NCBI RefSeq assembly: GCF_001625305.1 | Contig: NW_017802379.1 | Location: 640,910 to 704,909, forward strand | DNA length: 64,000 bases | Source: Branchiostoma belcheri | Taxonomy: Eukaryota; Chordata; Leptocardii; Amphioxiformes; Branchiostomatidae | Direction of reading: 5' to 3' | Shown here: positions 12,401 to 25,600 of the stretch, piece by piece | How positions within the stretch are numbered: the stretch's first letter is position 1 | Layout: each line of letters starts with the position of its first letter | The notes under the pieces: model-generated | Database searches by the model: none | What the model saw: only the letters and a program-made list of their open reading frames with translations | What the model was told of the DNA's origin: nothing | Translations under genes and position numbers: made by a program

Positions 12401-15400
12401 CGATGAAACCAAATAGCGATTTGCAATTCCGCCGACGTCTACTTACGCTTTGGGATCTCCCTTGTCCCTCCAAAATCTCCAAAAGCGGATGCATGTCAGG
12501 TTATTTCATTAATTCAACGATTAGCGTGTTTTAATGAGTTTTGCCGCGGGGAATTGGATGTATCTCAGTTCTCAGTGGAATTAGTAGGCATTAGAGGGAC
12601 GTGCGGCTCGGTGGATTTGAGTTGGATAAGGAGGGAGGGACAGAAGCGGGAGGGAATAAGAAGTCGTCGTAAATACAAGATTCACCTGTTCTCGATCAGA
12701 GAGTATCATTTTTTAAATTGTAAAATTTGTACGCCTCATTCAAGACTCAAAACAGTAGTCGTCTTTGTAACGATCAATATATAATTGAATGAAATATATG
12801 AAATTTAAATGCATTTAGAATAAGATGCATCATGTACTAAACCTATGTAGGAAATTACTATAGAGACTAAAAGGTTCCTTTCTCTGGTACCCTAGAGATT
12901 CGCGACTATCCGAGAATAATTTCAATTTCACCAGGTTGGTAGAACATAATATATTGGGGTTTTCTTAGACACAAACAGTTCTCACCTTGCTTACGTTTCT
13001 CCACGCAAAAGGATGTATCCGATACATATAGCGGCGAGAAGCAGTACTCCAGCTCTGAGGAAGGTGTCTGATTCTTGGTCTGATAGACATCGAAACGTAA
13101 GCAAGGTGACAGAAAACCCCAATATCCTAGATTCACGACCATGTTTCAGAACTTACTTGGCCACTTCCTTGAAGCCAAACTTTCTTTTCGTCTTCCCAGG
13201 CATGATCCTCTTGGTGTCTTCCTTCTTTTTCCACACGTGGGTCTTCCAAGCATCCTCCTACATAGCGGCATCAAATAACGGTCAGCTTCAAAGACTAGTT
13301 TCGAAAGTCGAGGACCGCGATGATTACTAGTCGTTTCATTACCTTCGCCAAACGCAAGAAGGTTACGTTTTCTGGCTGGCGTTCGTGTGTCTTTGTGTGT
13401 GTATTTGACAACACGATGACACGATAACTCAAGAAGGTTAAGACTGTGGATTGTCTTGATATTTGGTAGGTGGGTAGGTCTTCACGAGACCTTCGGAAAT
13501 GATTAGATTTTGTGGCCCCTGGCAGCTAATTATGGTATAGCAGCTTGACTTCTGGTTTTGATACATCATGATCTGGACTTGCTAGGGTCACGAATTTTGA
13601 ATGGCAGGTAGCTCTTGGGCTAGTTTCGTAATGCATCGCAAGTCGTAAAGACTGGACCTGATACTTTTACGACTATCTCAGGTACACCTAGTAGCTAAAA
13701 TCGTAAATCCCTGACCTGATACTCGTAGGACGGTCTCAGGTAGTAGCTGATCATCTCCTGGTGGAAGACGGGAGTGAGAGACGCGGACACGGGCGGGACG
13801 ATCCACACCCAGTCCGCCGGACAGCCTCCACGCAGGCGCTGTTCGTTCTCAAGGTGCTTCATGAACGACTCGCAGGCGGTGTGGTGGTCAGTGATGGTCA
13901 CGTTTCCGGTCTGGGAACGGAAGTACATCCTCGGGTTAGATTAATTATTATTTTTTTATTCCAACGTTTAACACAAGACTTGGTGATGGCACAGTCAGGC
14001 ATATTCACGTTTAAAAAAATGTTTATGCCACCTTCAAAGCAGAGGACAATACTGCTACATTTCACCTGTCTAAAAGTCAGGAAAGTGGTGGAAAGTGCCT
14101 TTCCCAAGGAAACAAGATCGGTGGAATGGCAGGATTCGAACTCGGGACCTCTTGGTTCCGAGCCGAGCACGCTACCGACTTATAACACATGGTCAGATGA
14201 ATACGTCGTCAGAACCGTCGTATTGATCTACGCATCAGAATTTTGCCCTTGGAGTTTCCCAAAAATTTAAGGTTGATGATGTATGTATAAGAGCGTGACA
14301 TACGCTATGGTAGCACCTGCCGTACCTGAAAGCTGTGAAGAATGGCGACATTTGCCTCGATCAGAGCCAGGTCTCTCCAGAGTGACGACGCTCGGCCTGT
14401 GTCAAGTCCCATCCTTTTGGCGATTTGCTGCAGTACAGGAAAGAGAATTGGGGGTTGATCTCATTTCATAAAGAGTAAATGGACCTAAAAGTTTAGGACA
14501 GACATTATTTCAAATCAATGGCAGCTCGTCTTAGCCTAATCATAAGCGGTATAGTGATATAATGATGTACTGTAGTATCCGGTCAGTTAAGTAGATAATG
14601 GTATACGGTATCGATAGTGATGTGTGTGGCATTTTTCATGATTATTATCACTAATTCTTCCACATTTCGGTAAGGCTGACGTGATTCGGCAGCATTGACC
14701 ATTATAGGTCCAAGAAATATGACCTGCCTGACATCCTAGAGACAGCCTGAAGTGGGGTCTGTACAACGTCAAAACTCCCTGAAGAGACTTACCTCGGTGA
14801 AGTTGTATCTGTTGACGTCACACAGGTCTCTGCCGATCTCCGTGCACATGTACCAGCCGCTGAACGGAGCTGCCGGGAACTCCACTCCTCCCACGTCAAA
14901 CAACATGTTAGCTACAGCCGGCAGGGCGTACCACTTGATTCCCAGCTCTTTGAACCAGTCATATCTTGAGTAAAATCAGAGAGAAACGTATTCTTCTTCT
15001 ACTCATCATAATCGTTATCATCATCATCATCATCATGGTGGCCATCATCATCATCATCATCATGGTGGCCATCATCAACATCCAATTTATCTATATTCTA
15101 CTGCAGCAGCTGTAGAACGCATCATGGTTTGTGACAAATCCAGTAGCTGATAACCTTTTCTGGGACAATTGGTAGACAAGAACTCAAAGAATCTTAAACC
15201 AGATAAATATTACGTTATTCTATGTTGAAGAGTGCCGGCTATCGTTAAGCTTCGTGTGCGATGAGCTGTGCTAACTTGGGATGCTTGATCTAGCTCTACC
15301 TGCAAAAACTGGGGACAATTTGTAACCCAAAGAATCTTGAAGCAGTTATGTTAAGCATAGAAAATAGAGGCTTGGCAATCTCAGAGCTGCCTGTATGACA

Positions 15401-16610
15401 AGTTGTACTTACTTGGGATGTTTGAACTCCACCTCCAACACCAGGTCCTTTGACAGCTCGAAGATTTCCGGGTCCTGACCGTTAGCAGACAGCACCAGGG
15501 GCAGCACGTCAAACGGACCGTTCTTCCCTTTCCAGCCCAGGCTCTGACAGATCTACAAATAAGAGGTCTACAGTTGTAGTGGCCTTCGGGCCTTGTGGTG
15601 TGGCCAACATTGAGTAACAAAGTGAATTCCTGTTCAGGGGCTTGGGAGGCCTTGTGAAGATTTGATGAAAATAGTGTAAGATTTTGAAGGATTGCTTGCT
15701 TCATATCTTTAGCGGAGGTTTCGACACCGCACGTACAATGCGAAAATTAACTTACGCTGTGGCATTCTTTTTAATAATTGCACAAATTAATGAAAATATT
15801 ATTACAATATACATCTTAGCACCTTCTCACTTCTCAATAAGCTGAGTTCATGCTTGGTGATGTATTATATGATGTAGTATATCTTTCATTCAAAGTAGAC
15901 GCTAAGTGCTTTTAAGACTGTACCTCAGTGAACTCCACGCTAGCCGGGTCGCCTATGACTGACCCGTCCGGCTGCTTGTACCCGGCGTACCGGATAAACT
16001 GCGCGTTCCACACCTTAAAGTCGTGCTTCCCGTCCGTGCGGGCAGGGAAGATAGTGATAGCCGACCTGCCAATTACAAAACAATGTATCAGTACATCACT
16101 TTTATATGTATGTCTTAAGAAACAAAAAGTTTCAAAGAGTTGAATAAAAGAAGTGATCTGTATCCTTGATTTGTTTCTTCGTGGTTGATATTCCCAAAAT
16201 TCAACCAGAAAATAACATCGAAAAATTCTCATACAGGCCAGGAGCGTTTTGTATATATGACATAAGTATGGCAGAGAAACACATTCGTAAGTGCGTGCAC
16301 GTAGTTGTGTACCTGAGGTTCCCCTTGTTGGTTGCATACTTGATATGATTGCAGATGGCTTCATACATGCCCCGTGCCGTGGTCACGTATCGTGCGTCAA
16401 ACACCTGCAACATGGAGACGTCAAGATTTTCACACAACGTGAAGTTTCGAAGTTGTAACTCAAGCCAATGTAACCAGGGGTAAAGCAATGTATATGTTTA
16501 ATGAACCAGTATGGTAGCATGGGCTGCAAACATGATTTTATTCCCGGGCTACTACTTCTACTAGTACTACTAATTTGCTGTCACTACTACTGCTACTGCT
16601 ACTGCTACTA

Positions 16611-16669
<59 letters not shown>

Positions 16670-19600
16670 GCTACTGCTTCTTCTACTACTACTACTACCA
16701 TACAGGACCGTAAAGGAATGATGATTAGCAATCTGACAACGAATCGCTGGGGGCATCACAATTATCTTACCATATTCTGTTCTGTTTTGATTGTTTACCT
16801 GTAGTTTGGACCACTGTATTCTGCCCACACATCTGGGCGCGTTCCTCCAGCCCAGCTTGGCTCCGTACGTCAGCTCCATTTGAGTCAACTCGTACCAACC
16901 CTTCTCCTCGATCTGTGACTTCGCCTCGGCCCATCTCTGCTTGTGAGCCTGTGTGTTGGCGCTGCATGGGAGGGAGGGCGAAGAAGACAAACATGTCTCT
17001 CTTTTCAACAAAAAAAGTGTTCTTCAAGCAACTAGACAGGTTTTGAGAACGATTTTCAAAATATATCCGGTTGCTTGAGTATCAGTTTTCTTGCTGGCTG
17101 TATGTCTAACCTTCATCGATACCTCTCTTTTCCATTCAGGAACGTCCGGTGTAATCTGAGACATTATCACCGCTGATTAGATTTGTGTTGGGTTTTGAGG
17201 AAACTCAATGTTGTCTGATGGGATTATATAAGAGTATGAGTATGAAATCTCGTCCTTTCTATATTTGATGATGACAATCGATATATTTCTAGTGGTTCGC
17301 AATTACTTTTAAGTAAAAAAAAGCCAATGACGACGTTTTGCTTACATTATGATTTTGGCAACCTTCCTGGAACAACGAGCAAAAGAATAGACTTCTTTAC
17401 CGTTTGATTGATGCGAAGAACTCGTCCAGGAACTCCTTGGCGTGTTCTAAGACTTCTTCCTTGGGTCTGACCTCGCCAGCTGGTCTCGTGCTCTTGGCCT
17501 GCACAGCAGCGTTTGGGCGCATGAGGGACCCCAGACACTTTGTACCCGAGCAGGGGTTCATCTGGAAGTAAAACATGGAAACAAAAACTTATAAAATGTC
17601 TGTTCAATCTTGTGATGCACATCATGAGGTAATCATATAGATCGTACATAGAATCTATCAATGTATTATGTACTTGATTCCTGATGTCTTCACTGATCAC
17701 TGATCACCAAATGGCTATTGATAGTATGGTAAAAATAAGATATTCAAATAATGAAAGGTACAAAATATATGAAAATAGACTTATGCAACTACCGTTTTAT
17801 GAAAACCTGCTGGACCATTCTACAGTAAGTGTTTTTCTCCAACCGCAGGTTTATGGTTAATCAAGCAGCATCTTATACAATCATCAGTGCCGGGCAGCTG
17901 GGAGATGGGCATGAAGTAATTACAGGGTTCAGCGAAGCGCGCTTCACCGTGCTCACAACGACATTACCCGTCGTTTTCTCACCGATTGGCAAGGCGTCAA
18001 GGTCATTAACACTTCCTGTACAGAAGATAATTCTTATATCTAAAGACTTCAAAACTTTAACTAGACTCTGGGGGCTTGAATGCAGTTCGTGACATACTTA
18101 GATCTCTGCGTTAATGTCGCATCAATGATTAACAGTATGATGCATCTGGACGATGCCGCCTCTGGTACATGTGTTTAGTGTCTGTGATGTGTAGTATCTG
18201 GCCATCTCTTTCCTTTACAATTTCAATGCTTGCGTGCTACGTTATACTATAGTGAGGAGGTGATTAACATTATGGTTTCCAGAAGTTGCTGTTTTGGAGC
18301 CATGAAAGGAAGTATTCGGGTCATTTCATGGGTTACTGCATTCTGTTAATCATGATTCACTTGGCCTCAACTCATGACTTGGATTCAACTCATGAATGTA
18401 TTATCTATCGGCCTCTTACCGCTTTAGTTCTGATGTGCAAATATTGATTTCAGTTCAAGGCTCGTCTTCTTTATCTCTGAACTTTCGTCAGTAGGTTTTG
18501 TTATATTTCGAATTCAAGGGAAGACAGTTGGCAACTTCCCACAGGGTAGGATCACGAACAGATGGTATCAAAGGGAGGGGCTCCGTCTGAATGTCAGAAT
18601 GGTACTATACGATCCGTCTTGATCTTTCAAGTAGATCAAGGCGTCCCGAATGATTCATGTTGGGCTTTCTGAGTGGCATTCAAGGCCCGGCTGATGACTT
18701 AAGATAAGGGTCAAGTTCTCTGCCATGATACCGTCGAGAATTTCCACTGGAATGAGGAATGGATACCATCTCTGGAGGGTCTCTTGAACGGATTAAGCAC
18801 TATTCTTCCCGTATCGATTGAAACCGGCAGAAGCTCACAGGTAGGCTCCCCCGCACGTTTTGGAGCGCTTCAGTCTATTTCCTCTCACTCACTTGTCGTC
18901 AAGGTTGACCGTTCTGACTCCGGCATTGACCCTGATTTTACCGCTGACTGGGGCGATACGACTCGATGTTTCGGTTCTTTCGACTGCGCTGTCTGCTGGC
19001 TATTTTTACATAGCGTACTTTCCCTTGAAAATCTCGCATAACCTCACGTCCTTTCTTCTTTATTCATATTCACGATAAAGATATCTTTTATGGATTGATA
19101 AAGATTGTCTATAGAATTAGATTAGTTACGCTCAAGACATTTTGCGTTGGTTATCCACTCCTGCAGACTTACAGCTATACGTACACTTGATTGCGCCTTG
19201 AGAACTTTCTAATCTCATAGAGACAGCGCCGATATTCTCTTTAGCGGTTATCATTATACGAGTACAAGCTGCCATGCCGGGACTACGTCTATTGACTTCA
19301 AGCTACTTCAACACACAACAGTTTGACGTCTTTATGTCAGATCATTGCAGACGGTGTCGCCGTCTGTACCGCACACATAACAAACCTGCCACTCACTGTC
19401 GCTAACGAATAGGTTACTGATTCCTCTGGGCAATCCTGATCAATGCACGGTCGAACTTTGGAGCTATTCATCAGTACCACCTGTCACCACTAGACACCCC
19501 ATTTCGTTAAATACCGTCACATGCATCTATTTTACATCGAGAAGCAGCTCAAATACAAGAACCTATGATGACCAGATAATCCAGTCTTCAAAAATGAATT

Positions 19601-22600
19601 CAGTGCTCGAATCCGTGACTTAGCACGCTGATTGACGTTCGGATTACTCGGTGGACTGACTGAGTTCGTTGTACTTGGTCGTCGGAGCGTTCAGAGCAAG
19701 TTCACTACCACGGCTACTAGCACGTTGATGATAAGTGTCTTCCGGTCGGATAATCTGATTCCGACCTTGTGCTCCGCCATATCTCACTCTAGTTATGAGT
19801 ATTCCCCCGGAACGTTAGCGACAATTGTTTGCCGTTTAGAGGGATGGAGCGTGATGGGGACATCGTACATCTACGTGCCAAGGGGCTCGGATGTCGCCGC
19901 TGAAATGGCAACGCATCAATTGGCAGAAGCTGCCTTATCATGGGAAGGATTACCGCCTGATTGCTACTGACGGACGGCATGTAATCGTGCTCATTTAGGG
20001 ATTAAAGAAGCGGCGTGCCTCCCGATGAAGGATATGGGTGCAGGCGGCGGGGAAGCACGCCCGTGTGCGAGGGCGTACGTGTTGAACCGGCCATCAATAA
20101 CGCATGTTTCCGCTATCTCTCATGGTGAGTCGTGCCGGCCACTGCCTTATGGAGACACGCGGGGGGTGAACTGTAGGGCGTGGCCGGTTTATAGGACGCG
20201 GCGACATTTGTCGTAGGTCATCCTAGCCTCCACCATGCCTTCATATGTAGGATAGGATAGTAGAATTTGACAAAAATAGGGTCTGATGACTGATCATAGG
20301 ACATGGTCCATTTTAAATTTTTTTTTATTATTATTTCCCCCTCGTAACTGCGCGGGAAAATGCACTCGACGGTGTGACCAAACTTCACCGGCCAATTATT
20401 CCACCTATTCGGCCAACTTTCAACGTTTTTGAAGACGTTTTGTAAGTCTGGTTGAGACTGTGGTCGCCCCAAGATTTTGATGTCGTGGGATTGCCAACAA
20501 GGCTGTGGCAGAACCAACGGTCAACAATGATCTAAGACGGCATTTTTCCTAACAGAACAGATGAAACTCGCACGACACATCATACGACGGATGTGAACAG
20601 AACCTTAGTAACCTCTGGTCTCTGTATGTCTACTGTTAGACTTGAATAGAGTGATGTTAGCATGTATCCCGAGCGGGGAATGGTAGCTTCAAGGATATTA
20701 CATTGGACTCAAGGCCGTTGCACAATCAAGTATAAAATGCAATCTTCTTCGTGGGCTGTTCTCTTTGGAGCCACTGGCTATATATAATAGGACGTACCAC
20801 TCATGGACCAGTGGTTTTGGAGCTCCACATAGCCATCATACATAATTTACAAAGAAAATATTGCAGCTGACTATACTACTACTACTGCTGCTGCTGCCAC
20901 ATCGTGTCTTAACACATAGCAGACATCAGGGGCCTGTTCCTGAACCCATGTGTCGTTTCTGATAAGCAAAGCCGACGTGTATTGAAATAAATCGAATTTC
21001 TTGGAGACACAAACTAGTCCCTAAAGTTTGATTCAACAGCTCATTTTCCTTGAAAGTTCTTCTAACCGTGTCCAAATCGGATTCTTCACCCTCTAGCGAC
21101 GTCCTTGCTCTCTCGTATAGATCACGCGCTGCGGAATAAATACATCCGCTAAACAATATCATCACTTCCCCTGCGTTCTATCAAGGGTGCGATCACCCGG
21201 CAATCACCGGCGGTTAGATGTCGGCAGTGTGTCATCATCAGATAACGCCGAACGTTTAGCGATAAATGTCGGTGTCGTTTCGGGCCAGCACATCCGGGCG
21301 CACGGGGGCCATTAGAGTAAACTGGGTCCAAAGGGGACAGGGATAAAGCAAGTAGATGTATGGCGCTGTCAGTTGTGCCTACAGGTGCCTTCAGTAACCA
21401 CGTATCTCTTGGTTTTACTTATATGTTCTTTTCATCTGTGTAATATTTCAGTTGTATTAATTTTGTAGTATATTGGTTTTCGTATATTGCTTTTGCTTAA
21501 TCATTGGTATGTTTTAACCATTATATTAGTTTCATGATTAATATTCGTGAAGTTTGAGAGACGCTTTGCATAATCCCCTTGGGTTTCCTCCCTCCTCCTG
21601 CACAATGTGTTTTCCTATAATACATTTCTTTACTTATCTGCATATATTTTGTGTGAATAAATAAAACAAGAAATCTCGGGGATGGAACACTTCACATGTG
21701 TTCAATAGCAACCTTGGTGTACCAGGCAGCTATGAACGCACGCCACTTTGTGGTGATTGAAAATCATTTTGTTGCATGCAGCTTTGGGAGTATCGTTGCC
21801 ATAAGACGAACGGCTTTGGTTCTTCTTTTCGGCAACGTTGATAACTACAAGGTTTAGGTCTATAATAACTCTTATTTCATGGTTATCCGGTCATAATCAT
21901 ACACATTACAAGCTGGGGTTTGGATAATACTAGTTGATCACAGGAGATTACAAACCCACGCTTTCCGTTTCTATTTCCACTTGCCTCCGCCAGCCCAGTG
22001 TGAACACAGGTTATCAGTTTGTACGGACGGTAGTAATAATGTACCACACTGCTGCCGAGTAAGTCTTTCGTGACACGAGGCTGTCAAGGCCGAGCGTTCG
22101 GCTACAGAGACCTTAGCCCTGGGCACTTCTGAATGGTTTTGAATGTTTTGAACTGGTAGCATTAAGAAGGATAAGTTGATATAAAAAACGGCGTCGTTCT
22201 AGAGCTAGAATTTGATTTCTCGGTAACATGAAAACATGAAAAGGTGCTTTGATGTTCGTATGATGTCTTTGTTGAGCCACAGGGATCTTCTGCGCGCGTT
22301 TGCATTTGTTACTTTCCTCTCAACTAGGGAAGCAATGACAAGCCTAAAAGAAATCCAAGTACACTTGACATGAAAAGTGCTTTTATGTTCGTGTGATGTC
22401 TTTGTTGAGCCACAGGGATCTTCTTCTTCTTCTTAGTTCCTCTAACAACCCCGTAAGGGGTATCGCTGAGGGGGGGGGGGTGCGCGGACCTCACGGCAGG
22501 GAGGCCCGAAAGGCCTCCACAGATTGTGCCTATGAAGCAATGACAGACCTGTGAGAAATCCAAGTACACTTGATTTGCTATGCTAATACTCAAATCGGTA

Positions 22601-25600
22601 GACGTGCAGTCTGATGCTTGATTCCGCTGTAATTAGATTGTGAATTAGCATTCCTTTGATCATATGGCACGTTTCATCTCTTTTGCAGTCAGCGTCCTTT
22701 TGACATTTCAATCGAAATTCGTTTCTTTGATGCAACAGACGTGGTACCCTGATAACTCAAGAAGCTAAGTAACGTTGCCTTTTTGGTACATTGTGTAGCT
22801 TCTGCAGATATGCACGCACAATCATACTTCTTGTCAATTCTTATTCTTACTCAAACCTTTATACTTAACACCCAACGATTTACAGTTGCCTAATGATTTA
22901 TATTGCCGTTAGTCTTGTATATACGAACGCTCATTTGTTGTTTTGTCATCTTCATACTTGTAATTTGTAATCTATGTCAGGGGTGTGATTAATATTAGCT
23001 TCGGCTAGAGTTTCCACCTCTGTGTCTTGTACCATGTCTCGTCTTGTACTTTGTTGTTTCAATAAATAAAAAAAAAGATATGCACGCTCGGATGTGAATT
23101 TTCGTCATTAATGATTCGTGTGCGTGTAAATGTCAAGCCCTTAATAAGATAAGTGTGGTTTTAATGCTGATAATGATCAAACAACGTCATAATGGTACAA
23201 GCCCCAGGGGCCGTCCGATTGTGTTAGGGAGAAAGAAGTGTTTCCGCTCGACTGCAACTGTCAGTTTTACAAAGGATTTTTTTCTTGCACATTTAACAAG
23301 CAGCACCTCGCTACACGCACATGGAAATATTTGTCAGTATTATTGGCAAAATAAATCACATATGTAGTCAAGTTGATTCGTCTGCGTCGTACGATACCTT
23401 GGAGTGGAATCATAGAAAATTTATTTTTCTTCCAACACTTTGAAACAAAATTTAGAACCCAAGAAGACCATAAAAACATACATACAGGTATGGTCATATC
23501 TTAAACACTCGGCAGAGATATCAATTCGGAAGTCTTCCAAGCGACGACGATTGACTCTTAAACTCTTTTTCCATTTATAAAATGATAAAAGTTGCTCGTT
23601 TAGCCCAGAAGTCCATATAAAAATCATTGAATCTGCATGGGATGTCCATATAAACTGACCACAACGTGAGCTGTTGATTGCTTTGATTTGATTTGATTTG
23701 AAATACTTCAAAGTGTTATTTTCAATAGATGCTCAAATATGGTTCTCCGACGTATCTCTTTCTGAGAAAACCCCCATCAAAAGCGAGCCGACAGTAATCA
23801 CATTATTTCATATTGCGCTGCTCCAAACTGATACCCCGCATCGACGTGCAATTAGGTTCCGTGCGAGCGCTGTCTCGTGTGAACCCACCACTTACTTACA
23901 CACCGTCTCAATAAGGCGCGGAGGTAGAGAGCAGAAATTCTTATCGTCTAGTAACGCCTTTGCGCCACAGGAAGGAAAGGGTTTTCATTTGGTAATTCAA
24001 CTTCTTCTTGTCAAAGGAGGTTTCCTTGGTTTCAGTTAGGGAGACCAAAATGTCATTAAGTCGGTTTCAAAGCGGATAAAGGACTTAACTGGAGGTGAGA
24101 AGGGATAGAGAGAGGAGCGTTCTCTGCTAACATGTTTATTTGATACCATTATTGATCTTGTGCCTGCCGCCAACACTTTAAATCTAGCCAAAAGTGGCAG
24201 GCTAGCTTCAGGGTATGTTACAGAATCCTACGGAGTTGGTGTGTGAGTACACTGGTTGTTACATCTTGTTGTTTTACTCGTTATAGCCAGAGTGGTTTGC
24301 GATGCCCATTATCAGAAAGCAAAGAAAGAAAACAATAACAGTCCACACTATGTGCATTAAGTTTAAAATGTAAGCTGATGGATAAAAACCAATTTACCAT
24401 CATTCGATTAAAACAGTGCTTGGTAATAACTAATTGTAGGCGCAATATATGTTGGTATGAATTATTAAGTAGCCTGGGTGCATAATTGACTATAAGTGTT
24501 TTTTGACAGGTTTTCAAGGTAATGTGGGACAATTATTGATCCATTTTTCCATCGATTGATCACTTTTTGTGCAAAAAAGAGGAAGACTTCACGTAGGCAA
24601 ATGACCGGACATTCACACGACATGTTTTCATTCAGCTACAAAACAATAAAAAGGTCGTATACACATGTATAAAAGAATACTTAATGTTCAGACCTTAGAT
24701 CTAGATCATCTAGTAGTATAAGTGATACGTCAAACTCAACTCAATCTGTTGATTTATTCATACATTTTTCATTTATATATTCACTTGTTTGTATATATAG
24801 TTGTAGAAGACCTTATAAAAGTCCGTGTACTTTTGTTGTGCCAATAAAGATTGTTGTATGTCTTCAAAGTTTATACAATGTAGACAAAAATAAGTGCCCT
24901 AAGTTTCACCCTTGACAATAGCCCTGGGCTAGCTGGGCAGCATTGGCTGTATCATCAGAATAAACTACTAGTAGATAAAAGCTGTAGATAGAAGATAAGG
25001 ACCTGTGTCTTTGTTGTAAAGATTGTTGGCTGTAAAGTGCCTGAAGGTCCATCTTTAATACTAGCCCTGTGCTAGTTGGGTAGCATTGAGTGCATCTTAA
25101 AAATAAGATAAACAAAAATTGTAAATATAAGATAAGTAAAAGGGCAGTAAAAGGCGGACCTACCGTAGTGCCATCTTCAGAGTAAGATAGATAAAAGTTG
25201 AATAGATAGAAGGGAAGTACCTACCGGTGTGCCCTTGTTGTGGAGAGTGTCTGTCATCTGCTTGTCGTTCAGCCAGTTCTTCATGCGGGCGAACCTGGGC
25301 TTTGCGGACGGGCTCATCGTGGTGGAGTTCCGCCGGGACGACGGCCCCTCCTCGGTGGGCCTTCCCAGCTCGTTCCCGCCGTTGACGCTCTCCCTCTTCA
25401 CGGCGGCAGAAATCGTGTCTAGCGTCAGTTTCGTCTTGTCTAACTTTGCCGCCATCGTGGCATTGCCGTTGCACTGTCCGTTCACTTCTGCTTTGGCGGT
25501 TGTTTCCTTCGGAGAGGTCTGAACAGCGACAGAAGAGCACGACTTCGGTGTCTCCATCGTCCGGTCGTTGTTTTCAGTGCATAGCGGTCCGTTCGAAACA

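Noticed and set aside
14090-14185. Possible tRNA gene on the minus strand
   Set aside because: Box B is present but a complete cloverleaf is not, and related copies are dispersed; it is a SINE.
21450-23075. LINE reverse-transcriptase remnant suggested by AATAAA/A-run tails
   Set aside because: No reverse-transcriptase motif in any frame; only tail-like sequence is visible.
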